Part shown: one piece after another, positions 1 through 12,124 of the stretch
Numbering within the stretch: the first letter of the stretch is position 1
How the letters are laid out: the number at the start of each line of letters is the position of its first letter
From: Sabellastarte sp. h YS-2021
Taxonomy: Eukaryota; Annelida; Polychaeta; Sabellida; Sabellidae
Reading direction: 5' to 3'
Length of the DNA: 64,000 nt
NCBI GenBank assembly: GCA_964017235.1
Contig: OZ024936.1
Coordinates: 92,478,537 to 92,542,536 of the forward strand
The notes under the pieces: generated by a model
What the model was told of the DNA's origin: nothing
The model's input: the letters and a program-made list of their open reading frames with translations, nothing else
Databases searched by the model: none
Translations under genes and position numbers: made by a program

Positions 1-160
1 TGTTAATGTAATTCTTGCTATTGTGTATTGTTTGTTTATGTACACATACATGTATATACAATTCCTTGTATGATTAGAAAAAATTTATATAGACTAAGTA
101 TTTCTAAGTAAGGTCAGACTTGTCCTGCTCCCACTAATGCTGGGGCCTTTCCCTCCTTGT

Positions 161-402
161 TAGGGGGCCACGGTGGCAGAGTGATAACACTCTCGCCTCC
201 CACCTCTGCGGCCGGGGTTCGATCCCCGTCATGGCCGTAAGTGGGAAAGCTGGTAGTTGCTTGCCGTTGGTCGGCAGTTTACAGTACAGAATCCTAGCGA
301 ATTATATGTAGTGGTTTCCTCTGCCCTTCCAACTACCTGTCGTGATATGACCTGTACAGTGTTGAAAGCGACGTGAAACCCCAAATAAAAATAAAAAATA
401 AA
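161..402 (+). mobile_element. tRNA-derived SINE, subfamily A copy
   Basis: Full-length SINE. The head is tRNA-like, with a TGGCAGAGTG D-arm/A-box region and a GGTTCGATCCC B box, and resembles tRNA-Gly. A conserved body and an A-rich (AAATAAA) tail follow. It is flanked by a perfect 13-bp target-site duplication, TTTCCCTCCTTGT, at 148-160 and 403-415, so this is a bona fide LINE-mobilised insertion. It shares diagnostic changes (GCGGCC, TCATGGCCGTAA, CTAGCGAA) with the copy at 56956, which defines a subfamily distinct from the other copies. Confidence 0.93.
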
Positions 403-415
403 TTTCCCTCCTTGT

Positions 416-832
416 AAATTTTACTAATTTATGATATTTATAAGTGGGTTTTGTTCTGGTTGAGTAAATTGCTTTGTACCAACTCTAGTAAATCACCATG
501 TGTTACTACGAGTAATTCTCACATGCTTTAACCCCCTTTTGTAATTATGTGAATTGTAATTCTTCTTGGTAAATCATCATCAACAAGTTGTAATTAATGC
601 TTTGATCTCTCTTTGTAATTAGGTGATGCTAATTTAATTGTGATCATTTTGGCGCAATTTCAGCAATTTAACGTTTAAATCATGATGTGACTTTTGTAAT
701 TGAATTTAGTAAAGACATTGTTTGTCACCCCATTTTTTATTTACTTATGATGTAAACTGTATATATATTGTCTGTACATAATGAAATAATCTTAGTAGTA
801 AATATGCTAGAAATAAAATAATGTAACCACAA
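416..832. other. Non-genic AT-rich stretch with repeated TTGTAATT
   Basis: I see no gene here. The octamer TTGTAATT occurs five times between 539 and 701 (539, 554, 588, 613, 694). This may be part of the body of the degraded retroelement that follows, but the link is not shown. Confidence 0.4.
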
Positions 833-1493
833 ATGTTTGTGGCTCTTGGGGTACTGAGCATTTCAATCAACTCTTCTTTTAACCCTACCCCTAGGGGCAT
901 CTTTGATATCAAAACATTGACGTCAATTTCCTCCACCTGTGACATTCTACACGACCCTCCCCTTTATAGAGCAGCTTTCTTACTTGCATTCTTTGCCTTC
1001 CTTATAATGTCCAATGTCTAGATTCAAGTTTGATAGTAGCAGGCATTTTCATAGACCAGAATATATTTTCTATTATCGGGGAGCTCATGTACTCTGAAGT
1101 GGACAAACAATCATCAGGATACTTCTTCACATCATCTAGTACAGATTTCAACCCTTACGAATCGGACCCTGTTCCCTGTTAGGGCCCTTTATGAGCTGTT
1201 GGGTTCTAGACCTCTTCCTCCCACCTCCCCTCTTTTTGTCCATAACCATCCTCCCCTTTCATCCAGTCATTGACACTATCATTAGAGATGGTCTAAGAAA
1301 AGTCTTAACTTTCCTTGGTATTCCTCTCTCAGGCCACACATTTCGAAGATCAGGAGCCACTGTGGCATATGACAATAATGTTGACCTCCAACATATCATG
1401 GCCCATGGCCTGTGGAGAAGTTCAGCGGTTTGGACTTACCTCCAAAATACCTCTCAGGCCCCATCTATTGTTCCCCTTACCTTTGCCTTCTGA
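833..1493 (+). pseudogene. Decayed tyrosine recombinase of a Ngaro/DIRS-type retroelement
   Basis: Fragments in different frames together resemble a YR catalytic domain. At 833-1021 a segment ending FFAFLIMSNV matches the region that holds the first catalytic Arg in this family (usually FLR-SN); here the Arg position is Ile (ATA). Around 1150-1250 another frame gives LFPVRALYELLGSRPLPP, typical of the mid-domain. At 1191-1493 there follow HTFRRSGA (H-x-x-R box), HGLW (second His/Trp box) and WTYL (nucleophile Tyr region). At least two frameshifts and one stop separate these pieces, so it is dead. It differs clearly from the YR at 28850-29730, so it belongs to another lineage. No Gag or RT is seen upstream. 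Confidence 0.7.
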
Positions 1494-1519
1494 ATTTATC
1501 CTCATGTCTAGTTTGGCTT

Positions 1520-1671
1520 GGTGCTTTTAAAATCTTTCAAAGCTTTTAAAATTTTTACCCATGTACATGCCTGCTAACTTGTAAATAAAATGCCTCAAAC
1601 ACAGTTCTCACCTTTAATAAGATTTCACCTTTCCCTGACCTTTGACCTAATCACTTTGGAATGGGAAACTG
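1520..1671 (+). repeat. Spaced direct repeat, copy 1 (candidate B1 of a split direct repeat)
   Basis: This segment recurs almost unchanged at 2253-2416, 733 bp further on. It starts GGTGCTTTTAAA and ends near TTGGAATGGGAAACTG. It lies directly 3' of the YR remnant. The order YR, repeat, spacer, repeat is what the B1-A2-B2 end of a Ngaro/PAT element would look like. The repeat contains a perfect TGACCTTTGACCT (DR1) at 1636-1648. Confidence 0.75.
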
Positions 1672-2252
1672 TGCCCAGCATGGCCTGGTAGGGGCCTGCT
1701 GCTTCAGTTTACTCTCTACCTTCAAATCAGTTTACCACTTATTGACCCCCAAAAATTGTCAGGGGTCTTCCAATCAGGATTCTTTGTGGTTCAATGTTGT
1801 GGTCTCACTTTGAATTTGGATGGCCATTTTGAATTCATTAGTTTAATACATAAGAGGTAGGAAGGAATTTTATTTCCTAACCCCCGTACACTTCAGCTGA
1901 ATTGATTTAAGTGGCCCCAGGCTGACCCTGGCTGACCCCGTCTCGATTTTGACATTAACAGTTTTGACACAAAGTTTGTGGATCAAGGCAGGGACAGGCA
2001 GTACCCTGGTAGCCCCATCTCACCCCCCATCATTTTGTACCTTACGCTAGGCGAAGCCAGGCTAATCCAGCTTCCTCATGGATTTTCTGCATTAATTTAT
2101 TGTCACTACAAGTCTACCACTACTAGTCTAACAGCACTGGCACGAGTTGCTGTGTTATTTGATATACTAGTCTTTTTTTACTGTGATATTCAAAGCACTA
2201 GTTGCCGTATGTTTAGGGCTTTTATTGTGTGATAATTTTGTGTCTGTTGTAT
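1672..2252. other. Spacer between the direct repeats (candidate A2 segment)
   Basis: No coding signal. If the element is Ngaro-like, this would be the A2 segment, whose partner A1 should lie at the missing 5' end. That is inference. Confidence 0.3.
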
Positions 2253-2416
2253 GGTGCTTTTAAATTCAAATCTTTCAAAGCCTAGAAAATTTTAAAGTTT
2301 TACCCATGTACATACCTGCTAACTTGTAAATAAAATGCCTCAAACACAGTTCTCACCTTTAATAAGATTTCACCTTTCCCTGACCTTTGACCTAATCAAT
2401 TTGGAATGGAAAACTG
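2253..2416 (+). repeat. Spaced direct repeat, copy 2 (candidate B2)
   Basis: Second copy of the 1520-1671 repeat. It has small indels near its start and is almost identical from ACCCATGTACAT onward. It contains the same DR1 motif at 2381-2393. The high identity of the two copies contrasts with the decayed recombinase between the element's presumed ends. Confidence 0.75.
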
Positions 2417-5132
2417 GAAGTGGAAATGACAGATTTCACTGTAACACATTATTTTCACTCAGTCTCCATATTTTGAATTCTCTGTAATTTCAGTTTGTGG
2501 ATTTCTTCTTTACAAGTTATTTTACTTATTAAATTTAAGCCATACAATGGTAAAAATAATCACCCCAATCAAATAAATTGAAGAAAACATCTTTCTTGAA
2601 TGAATGAATGGATGTCCCAAAAAAGAGTCATTTACAAGTCCATGTCATATTTATTGTCTGGTTACAAAGAGCAGTATTAGCTTCATATATTTAGCTTGAT
2701 CAGCTTAAACTTATTTTACAAGCATAATGTATCTTATAAACTACTATATATCAAAAGCTGAACAGAATTATGTACAGAATATTTTATAAACTGAACAGCT
2801 ACTCTCATCTCTGGGCTCAAGTTAATTAATTTCAAGTTAATATCAAGAGGTTTTAATTTACAAGGCTACCATAGACTGAATTCGGTTTGAGAATGTTAAC
2901 TGCAAACTTTAGTTAAGTGTAATGTTGGAGTCACTTCAGTTTGAGAAAAAGTAAGTTTAATGTTAACCCTATGTTTTATGAGCTTACAAAGTTTTTGGTC
3001 AATTTATTCAATTTTACTCTTTTAATATTCCTTTTCCAAAAATAAGAACAGGTACAGAGTAATTTTAAGAGAAAAAACAATGAAGGTGGGGAAGTTTACA
3101 ACAACATTTGCAAACACCAGCAGTTGAGTTGTCTTTTTTTGTTTTATAGGACAGTTATGGTTCTCTATGTATACTTAGTGATAGCTCTACAAGCCCTTTT
3201 ATAAAGATGCTTGATATACATTTCTATTTTCCTTAAAAATTATAGTATTTTAAATTTTTTCCTAATTAAAGTCATTTCACATTCCTACAGAAACTGATTC
3301 AGTGTAATTATACCTCACAGCCCATATTTATCACAATACATATTAAAAAACAACAACAGAGACACATGTTGTCGTCCTTTCAACTGACTTGTACATAACT
3401 TTTAAAGCCCTTTAGAAGGATGACGGGTGTCGTGTATTCATCTTTTCATTAAAACATACTTTATATTCTATTTTTAAATATTCTATTTAATATTGTTGCA
3501 TAATTTATGGCATTTGAATGCTTGATTCTTTAGATGGAAAATAATGATCCATTAAGTGAAAAGTGTATACGCAGAAGCTACATTTTCATAATTTTCAGAA
3601 CTTGAAAATTTTAATTACATCCAAATTTGTTAAGACTACTGACGAGTCCAAATACAAATCAGAATGTAGTTGAACATGGATAGGTTCCACTTAATCAAAC
3701 TCAATTCTATATTAGAGAATCTATATACTTGGATAAAAGGTGTAAGAATGGTCGAATTCCAAATCAGTTGTAAATATATTTTCTGATCCCAGTTAAACTC
3801 CACTTAAAATCAGATTGTCTACATGAAATTTATATTTAAAAGATTGATCAGGAAAAAGAAATTTAACAATTGGTTTACTTTTGATTTCTGTTGCTCACGT
3901 CCATTCAATTATTTAGAGGAAATCATTCATACACTTTGTAATAATGGCCCTACATGATAACAAATACACTCTAGAGATGTAAAAAGTTAACTCATTCTTA
4001 GGATCGATTTTCTCTTATATGCCAGTAATAATAACCAAAGTTTTTTGGAATGATTGAGTGAAGATACATTCTCCCAATCTTATTTTTGATAATAATGTGT
4101 CTAAGTCATGTGTGTCATAATAAGGTCCAACAGCGTAAATGTTCAAAGCAGTCCTTAATCTGGGATGATCTGAGTGAAACAGTTTTAAGATTTTAAACAG
4201 TCGTTACATTGACATCCCTGCTCCATGTGGATATCACCCAGGGCCAATGTTTTGGCGGAGGTTGACTGATGGTGGGTGTTATATATTGAAAAAACGCCAA
4301 ATGAAAAAAAAACTTTTCATAGTATGTTTTCAACTCTTTTAAATTAAAAATTTGTTACAATTTGTTAACAATACTTTTGAGACAATATTACAATAACCAA
4401 CACCCCCCACCTCCACCCCCCCAAAAAAAATTTTTTTTTAAAAATCAATAATAAAAAAAATAAACAAATAAAAACAAAAAATAAAAAAAAATGAAATAAA
4501 AAATATACCAATATACAATTGATATATTATGCATTATTTTACGTCATTAAATGTCTTTTATCTGTATTATTCTGATTAATCTGCTGTTTAGATTCTGACT
4601 TTTTTTGTTTTTTTTTAAGTTTGAGCTTTGTTTAAGATATTGCTTAAGTTTTGTTTCAATGTCATCAAACATCAGTTTTTTTTGCCAACAACCCTGATCA
4701 TATTTAGTTAAACTCATCTTTGACTGGTATAGTTTTAATATAAATGAATCATCATTAATATTGCACAAGTCAGGATCTTAATATTTTTATTGCACTGAAA
4801 GCCGGGAATAATTGTTGATTAGACAAAAAAAAGATGTGGAGTACGTGTGGAGTAGTGGAATTTATGTGGATGACTTTGTGTCTAGGTGATGCTAGTTACA
4901 TGTAATATCTGGGAACTATGTTGTTTGTACTCAACTGTTTATATTTATTTATTATTTATTTATTTAGTGTTTTGTTTCAAGCCTAGTACCTCATCAGTTT
5001 ATGATGAAAAATTATAAATTAATTAAATGTAGCTGTTGCCTAGTTCTTGTGTGTAACTCTTTCTTTCAGTCAGAAAATGAAAGATAATAGTTATTCTCTT
5101 ACTTGAGATTTAAGATGTATGTTTGCTCTCCT
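2417..5132. other. Gene-less AT-rich stretch
   Basis: No credible coding exon or recognisable repeat seen. It includes a low-complexity block at about 4401-4508: CA-rich pyrimidines, then A8/T10 runs and A-rich TAAAAA units. A short minus-strand frame at 4547-4768 lies in Lys/Asn-rich AT sequence and is not supported as a gene. Confidence 0.5.
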
Positions 5133-5370
5133 GAGTTTATTTATTTAGTGTTTAACATCATGCCTATTACCTTGTTGGTTATAGTGTGGCAGTTACAAGG
5201 ACAGAGGAAACCAGTACACACAGTTGGTCAAGGTTCTGTACTGTAAACTGTCAACCAAATGGAAGCAACTACCAGCTTTCCTACTTGGAGTCAGGGCGGG
5301 ATTTGAAACTCTGATCTCAGAGGTTGGAGGCGAGTGTCTTACCTCTGCCTCACAAGGACCCCCAAGTGAT
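5133..5370 (-). mobile_element. Old tRNA-derived SINE, diverged copy
   Basis: Reverse-oriented relative of the main SINE. A TTTATTTATTT tail sits on the left, then recognisable body blocks (GAAACCAGTAC, TTCTGTACTGTAAACTG, AGCTTTCC) and a degraded B box and head on the right. It is much more diverged than the young copies, and no clear target duplication is visible. Confidence 0.8.
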
Positions 5371-6099
5371 AATAAGGTAAGTATCCTTATTCTTGAATAT
5401 ATTCTGTTATTTATTATTGTAAATTCTAATATCTAATGTAAAAATACAGGAAAAAATACAATGCCAAGCCCTGAACGGCTTTTAAATGAGTTACTTTTCC
5501 TGAAGATAATAATTAGCATGGCTGTAGTGTAACAAAAATTACTACATTACCAGCATTAGTCATAACAAGTCATTTAATAGTTTATTTTCAGAGTGACAGT
5601 TGTATTCATGACAAATTTACCCATCACAGAAAATGCAACAAAAATAGGCCCTCCATTGCCCATGATGTTAAAAGAATATAAAATTACAATTTGACATTGT
5701 AATTGCTTTTATGTTACAACATTACATATAATGTAAAGACTGTTTCATATTATAAATCACTTAAGTCGAAGTTAGGGTTTTACATTCAACAGCCAGGATC
5801 GTATTGGGACAAGCACTTAGTCCTTGCTTTATTATTTAACCAATCTGACTGCACATGTACAACCAAAAATCTCAAGTAACAGACATTTCCATAATGAAAA
5901 AAACAGGATGACTATCAATGTCCTTTAAGTTCTTTAGCCTTCCACTGGGAGGAGGCCTAAGTGACCGAGGGCCATCATCTTGAGTGATCATCCAACCACT
6001 CTGTCTTTATGAGTACCTGGGTTCAACCTAGATTATTCTGTGTGCCTAGGAGAGTGTAATAACCACCAGGCCACAATATCAGACAATTTTTATCAACAA

Positions 6100-6215
6100 T
6101 ATCTCTGAAAGTATGTAACTTACAAATGTGTATAATATATCATTAGAAAGGTAAGTATTCCAGCGCTTCTGTTCATGCTCAATGCAGAAATGACTGAGAT
6201 ATTGCAAGATAAAGA
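6100..6215 (+). repeat. Dispersed repeat T, copy 1
   Basis: Aligns by eye with 8910-9030 in the same orientation: TATGTAACTTACAAATGTGTA, ATCATTAGAAAGGT, GCTTCTG and ATGCAGAAATG-CTGAGA all have counterparts. Class unknown. Confidence 0.55.
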
Positions 6216-6309
6216 TTGAAGTTTTTATATTCAGTGTTCCCACTGCTTTTTGACAGCCTTTTTCATGTTCTCACATTAAATATTTGTATTATTTAAACCA
6301 TAAATCGTA

Positions 6310-6455
6310 CAAAATGGTGGATAATGATAGTAAAACATCCCTCATAAAACGTATTAAAAATATATCACTCATGAAGATTAACAGTATAATGCTCGTCCTA
6401 CGCACTCGTATAATATTATCTTCATTTGTGATATATTTTTTTCTGTATAATGTTG
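6310..6455 (+). repeat. Dispersed repeat U, copy 1
   Basis: Shares AAGATTAACA, an ATAATA-rich segment and CATTTGTGATATATTTTTT with 18330-18482. A related piece (TTATTATCCACA, ATACAGAG, GTTATAT) lies at about 8770-8860. Old dispersed family, class unknown. Confidence 0.5.
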
Positions 6456-6589
6456 ATAGCTGGGGGACTTAATACTGCATCCTCTTTGACATTCTTCAGT
6501 ATGAGAGATGTATAGAATCAACACGTAAACTGACAACAGATTAGACTGCAGATTTTTTCTATTTACTTGGTTGATGATTCACTTGGTAA

Positions 6590-6665
6590 CATGTCCACTA
6601 AACTGCAGCATAACAGCAAACATCAACCAGTTTTCCCACTTGAGCTGGATCTAGGATTTGAGCGG
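6590..6665 (-). mobile_element. SINE fragment
   Basis: Fragment matching the minus-strand SINE body (AAACTGC, AGCAAACA-CAACCAG, TTTCCCACTTGAG, GGATTTGA) without tail or full head. Too eroded for boundaries. Confidence 0.5.
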
Positions 6666-7969
6666 TCTCTTAGCTGGAAGGGGGGTATGTACTGTACCTC
6701 TCGGGTCCCCAATACAGGTTTTAAAGTCAAATTATTAAGACGTGTAGGTTACATTAATGGCTGGTATTCATATGACCCTTGTTTTGACTTTGACTTTGAC
6801 CCCATTTGACTTGTAGTTATATCAAGTGTGCAAAATGATAGGATGGTATCCACTTCAGTGCTCTTATGTCCAAGTCCAGTTCATGGCAATATGTACAATA
6901 ATCCTGATATGACCTTGGTCATTGCAAGGGGGGGGTCATAAAACCCATACTTTGACCTGGGATTGATCATTTTAAACACACTGTACAGATTAATCAGATT
7001 TAATGTAGAATTGGGAAATCCAGCATCACCTACAAAACCTAAAACTGGTGCCAAAAACATCCTTTTCAAAAGAAATCAATGCCAAAGAAGCAGTGTTTGA
7101 GAATGCACAACGACTCACCTAGAGCAATGCTTAAAAGAAAACAAAAAAATCTGTATTTTTTATTCAGATATGGATCATTATGTGAATAAATTAATGAAAG
7201 GCCACTGAGGATCCCACTCTGCATCAAAATATTATTCAAATTCAAGAATACTTTTTTTCAGTTATGCATGCAGATGGCAGAAAAATTCGAAAATTAATTT
7301 TAGATTTCTGAATCAAATCTTGACTATTTTTGAACAGAACCTAACTGTGAGAAGTCTGTACCTTGCAAAATATGATCTAAATCAGATAAATAGCTTTTTG
7401 AGTTACAGATAACAGTTTTGAGTTGCAAAGAGACAAACTGCAACAGGGTATTTATAAAACCAGGAAAATAATTTTCAGATAATTGAAACCACCACCGATA
7501 ATTTCTCACATTCGAAACTTGAAGTGGAAAATATGCCAGTGCCTGATGGTTTTTGACTGCAGAATATTGATTAATTGGGATGAAGTGTTTTTCTCCATCC
7601 CTTCAAATATCCATTGAGAAAAGATCAATATATACATAGTGAAAAGTAAAATCATCTAAATCAGTTTTTTTGTTGCAATTTAGCAACCAGCTGAATAAAC
7701 ACAAATACTCATGCGTGAGGACAGAATAATTAAAACTCAAACACTGGATAGAAACTTGATAGAATCAAAATATATGATACAATATACCAGCTCATAGGAA
7801 ATCTAATGATGCCCTTATAAACAAGTAATATAGATAATATCTTTTTAACCCCTAGAGAATTAATCATTAAATTATACTCTATGGATCGCTGTGATAAGTG
7901 AAATTGTCTCTGATCTGAGGTGATGTGTTCTGCTGCATTTTCTGTTTGCCCTAGTTGAACATCAATTCC
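6666..7969. other. Gene-less stretch
   Basis: No gene recognised. The small frames here show no family motif and no splice-site support. Confidence 0.4.
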
Positions 7970-8175
7970 AGCAATGAAAACGGCTGAAAGGGATTTGGTC
8001 CACTGGCGCGAGCTTAAAGCGATCAGAGACGTGAGTAATGCACTGAAGCGGTAACCCATCCCAATACTAATGTAGCCCATTACCACTTTACTTCTGTAAA
8101 AGACAGTCATTGTGGCCATGCCACAACTTCGGTAAAAGACAGAGACAATTCATGAAAGTGCGGGAACAGGAGATT
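7970..8175 (-). mobile_element. 5S-rRNA-derived SINE (SINE3 type), copy 1
   Basis: On the minus strand this reads like the 3' half of 5S rRNA: AAGTAAAGTGGTAATGGGCT, then TTAGTATTGGGATGGGTTACC, which corresponds to the internal control region of 5S genes. A shared downstream body follows (CTTCAGTGCATTACTC, GTCTCTGATCGCTTT, GACCAAATCCCTTTCAGCC). Two further copies lie at 18008-18262 and 54982-55160. Confidence 0.78.
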
Positions 8176-8909
8176 TATGTGTTGACAGGTACATCATCCT
8201 GTGCAACTCTGGAGAAGTTTATAATTTGCTTTTCACTAATATTTCGGTGCCAAGTGTGAGAGCCTGTGATCAGATGAGTTGGAAAAATTGCTAGCAACTG
8301 GGCCGCAGTACATATATATGTAAAATCAACCAATAAAGACCTTCCTTTTATATAATTATTTGGTTATGTTATTTCTAACTCAATAAAAATAAATATAAGT
8401 TTACTACAGACACAATTCAGATTTATATAGGTCATTTATGGTACATTTTCATTTAGACACCATCTCTTTAATTTTTTCAATGGTTTTCTAAGCTCTGTAG
8501 CTCACATTGAAAATACCCTAATACATTACTGAGCAGATTTGATAAAAAAAACTCGTCTGGATGAAGCCATTGATTTAAATTCTGAAAAATCATGTGGTTT
8601 CACCAGTGGTAAGATATGAAAAATCAGGGACGCTGAAAGTGATATCCCTGAGATTCTTTCTTTTAGTTTTGAGGACTTATTGTCAGTTGCTAGATTGGAC
8701 TGTGCTTGTGCAGTTGGAATGGGCCAAAGAGCGCTTTTTGTTCCTGTAGCAAATGAAATATTGTTACTGACTATAAATTTATTATCCACAACAATTTGTA
8801 TTTGACCCGTATAGAGAGATATACAGAGTAGGTTATATTTTTTTGTACAATGGCACCTTTTTACCTTTGATAATTAGTGTCAATAATTTCCAGTTTTCAC
8901 CAGTATCCC
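8176..8909. other. Gene-less stretch with old repeat material
   Basis: No gene. Part of 8770-8860 belongs to dispersed repeat U. An 87-residue minus-strand frame at 8526-8789 has no recognisable domain and is not called. Confidence 0.4.
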
Positions 8910-9030
8910 TATACTAAGCTGTGTAACCTACAAATATGTATTATATGTCAATAGAAAGGTCTTTCTACAGTGCTTCTGCTCCGTTTTGTTGCATAAAAAT
9001 CCATGCAGAAATGGCTGAGAAATCACATGG
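8910..9030 (+). repeat. Dispersed repeat T, copy 2
   Basis: Counterpart of 6100-6215, with an extra TTTTGTTGCATAAAAAT segment before ATGCAGAAATGGCTGAGA. Confidence 0.55.
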
Positions 9031-10293
9031 ACTTTTGTTCTGACAACTGAAAGGTTTTTCTTCTTTTAACTACAAAGGATAAGATGCCTATAACTGATCC
9101 AGTGGTAATCTTGGCACAACATGGACACAAAAGAATAAGAGCAGCTATGTGAATTTCTGCTGATAAAAGTATTTATTAACACAAGTCCTTTCAAAACATA
9201 AAATTAAAACAGGAACATAGCAAAATTTCTTCTATAAATCATCACCTTACTTTTCACAAAATTGAACAGGATATTTTGGTGTGACAGTTAAGGACAATTT
9301 TGGGTGCTTTGTGGAGTTGATAAGAATTTCTATATCACTCTGGCTCTTAATGTTTCTCAGAAATAGTCCATATTTTGTCCCCTGTTTGTTTCCTGTTATC
9401 TCAATATATAGAACTTCAGGCTACAAGTACATAACATTAGTAGATCACATTATAGACTTTGATAGAATGCATAATTTGACCTTCAATTGTCATAGGTAAA
9501 ACGTCGTTTTAAAAGTAGGACCTTTTGCCAGACCCCAAAGTGGTGGATCTGTGAATATCAAATTCTTCAATCTTCTTACTTAAGTCCTCATTATTGTTTA
9601 TTTGTCTCCAGTTTTCTGCATTATTCACCACTTCATGGCAACAACAACATGTTCATGTTCAAAATTGTTGCCGGTATTCATCGATGTTTAACTATGCCAT
9701 GATGATTTGCCACTGTAGGTAAGATATTCTTCTATGTCGTAGTTCTGTCATAGGGCAGTTGCCAATGAGTCGTACTACTAGGGCAGTTGTTCTCAGTAAA
9801 TTCCCTGGGATATTTTTAGTTCGCTTTCATGGTGGAAGAGTCTTCCAAGATGTCACTGATCGTCATGTTTTCATAGCTTATTTGTAGGGGTAATTGTCAC
9901 AATATCAACAGATTATCTTCACCATTTCATGTGATATTATCAATATGATCTTGCTTTGTCAAAGTTTGATCTCAGGACTGTAAAAATCCTCTGTAGAACA
10001 TAGTAGAGCTATAAAGAACTTTTGTAATCACACTTTCCTGCCTCTTTTGGCGAAATTCTAGTAAATTTGAAATGGCCTGTATTCTTCTATATTAGCCCAG
10101 ATGATCATAGCAACCTGTCCGGTGTGTTTGTGGCCTCGGCATTAGACGTAGCAATTTGATTCTGAAGCTGGGAGCGATAGATGTAGACATTTTAAGTAGG
10201 CTATAATCGGGAACATGTATGATTGCAGCAGTTTTTTTACATTTAATTCAGTTCAAATGACTACAATGACCATATTTTTGGCCACATTTTCGC
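9031..10293. other. Gene-less stretch
   Basis: Nothing supportable seen; no exon with credible splice sites, and no repeat partner inside this window. Confidence 0.4.
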
Positions 10294-10349
10294 TTAACTT
10301 AACTTTAACTTAAGATGCTAGTTAACTTAACTTTAACTTAAGATGCTAG
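10294..10349 (+). repeat. 28-bp tandem duplication
   Basis: Two perfect copies of a 28-bp unit that begins TTAACTTAACTTTAACTTAA and ends GATGCTAG. Confidence 0.9.
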
Positions 10350-11890
10350 TTTTATGCTTTTCCGGCATGTATAAATGCCTGTATAAGTTAACATATGAAC
10401 TATTTTAACATGTGACCTTAATTATTCAAATAATTATGAAAGAAAAACAAAAAATGGGACAAACATCGAAAAAATTTTTAAAATATTTTTGAAACGAAAA
10501 TTTTGAAATTTTGTTACATAAAGAAAACCTAGGTAGAACAAACTGTGAAACAAACCCAAAGCAAAGACAATATTTAACCGAATGATAAATTGTAAAAGAA
10601 CTGTGTGGACGCAGGCCATTGGGTTAAACCCCCAGTAATTTGGCCAGGATTTACAATATAAATACTGATAAATATTTTAAGTATAAACAAGAGGAAATTG
10701 TGTTGGTTTGTCTGTCTGTAAGTTGGTAGAGACCACCAACCACTATGATGTAACAAATTTTGGTTAACCAGCTGGTAAACATTTAAGGCAAGAAAATGCC
10801 AGCTGGTGTAAGCCACCAAGGGGTAGCCTGGTACAAGTCAAGGAAGTGAGCTGTGTATGTAACTTCCAAACTCAAGGTGTAACTGGAGGCACAGATGCAA
10901 ACGAAAACAATGGGTTACAGTCATACCCATGGTACACAGTTAAAACAATTATTACAAATATTTGCTGGATTAAATCTATAAAATATGTTGCAATCTAGAA
11001 AAATAAGTAGCCAGGGACCTTACACCCTACTGGAAAATTGAACATATGCGGCTCGGCTGCAACTAAGGACCACATAACAAATTAAAATTGGAAATTTTCT
11101 CAAGCATAACGTCTCCCTAACTTAAAGATGCCTGCCTTAGAACATTGTGGCCCAAATATTTTTCCACAATGTAAGCATAAAGTAAGCTTTAAAGAGTTAG
11201 TAAATGTCCACTAAAATATCTCATTTTTACATACTACAAAAAATCCACAACAATTGGTGACGAAACACAAAGCTTTCTACTGACCTAAAACTATAAATCA
11301 AAATGAAGGGACTACTTCTTAAAACAGACAACACCATTGGCCCCACTTACATTTCTTGGCTCGAATTTTGAGGAGAAGTGAAACAAAAACATTTTTTTTA
11401 TATTTATTAAACTGTTTACTTATGTGGGTCATCAATGCAGGGAATGTAAATTAAAGCACATTTAAAATCTGAATATAAGCCTTTAAAGCCTCTATGAGAC
11501 CAATTTTTTAGGAAAGGAATATGTGTGTAAACTGGAAGAACTTGAAGTTGTCAGTCTTGGTTGTGTAGCTTTCTCCAAAAAGTAAAATAGGACACTTGCA
11601 GAAAGAAGGAGGATAAGAATATTATACAAGTGTACAGCATGAATATTGTTAAACTCCATAAGTGATCTATTCTTTTTGAATATGTTTAATGGGGGGTTAC
11701 TTTTGTTATCCTCCAAATGGGCATCATACGTCATTCTATAATTGGTACACTGTGCAGTGACCTTGGACAAGTCTTTTGCACAATGCTGGAATCGCGAATA
11801 TAGAACTGTAAATAACACAACACTGTTGAATTTTGCACACATAGTCCTTTTATGTACAAATGTAAACAAACAACTCACGGTAAAATAAAT
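10350..11890. other. Gene-less stretch
   Basis: No gene recognised. Small imperfect palindromes around 10725-10815 (for example GTTGGTAGAGACCACCAAC) suggest an old inverted-repeat element, but no ends are visible. Confidence 0.35.
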
Positions 11891-12111
11891 CGGTGGCAGA
11901 GTGGTAACACTCTGGCCTCCCACCTCTGAGGCCGGAGTTCGGTTCCTGGCACGGCCTCAAGTGGGAAAGCTGGTAGTTGCTTGCCGTTGGTTGGCAGTTT
12001 ATAGTACAGAACCTTGACCAACTGTATGTACTGGTTTCTTCTGCCCTTCCAACTACCTGTCGTGATATGACCTGTACAGTGTTGAAAGCGACATAAAACC
12101 CCAAATAAATA
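11891..12111 (+). mobile_element. tRNA-derived SINE, subfamily B copy, 5' truncated by a few bases
   Basis: Starts at CGGTGGCAGAG, lacking the usual GGGGCCA, and ends in CCAAATAAAT. Near-identical flanks (ACGGTAAAATAAAT at 11877-11890; ACGTAAAATAAAA from 12112) form an imperfect target duplication. It shows the subfamily B bases GAGGCC and GCACGGCCTCAAG. Confidence 0.9.
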
Positions 12112-12124
12112 ACGTAAAATAAAA

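Noticed and set aside
1081..1260. Independent coding exon upstream of the 1191 frame
   Set aside because: It is better explained as the frame-shifted middle of the recombinase remnant.
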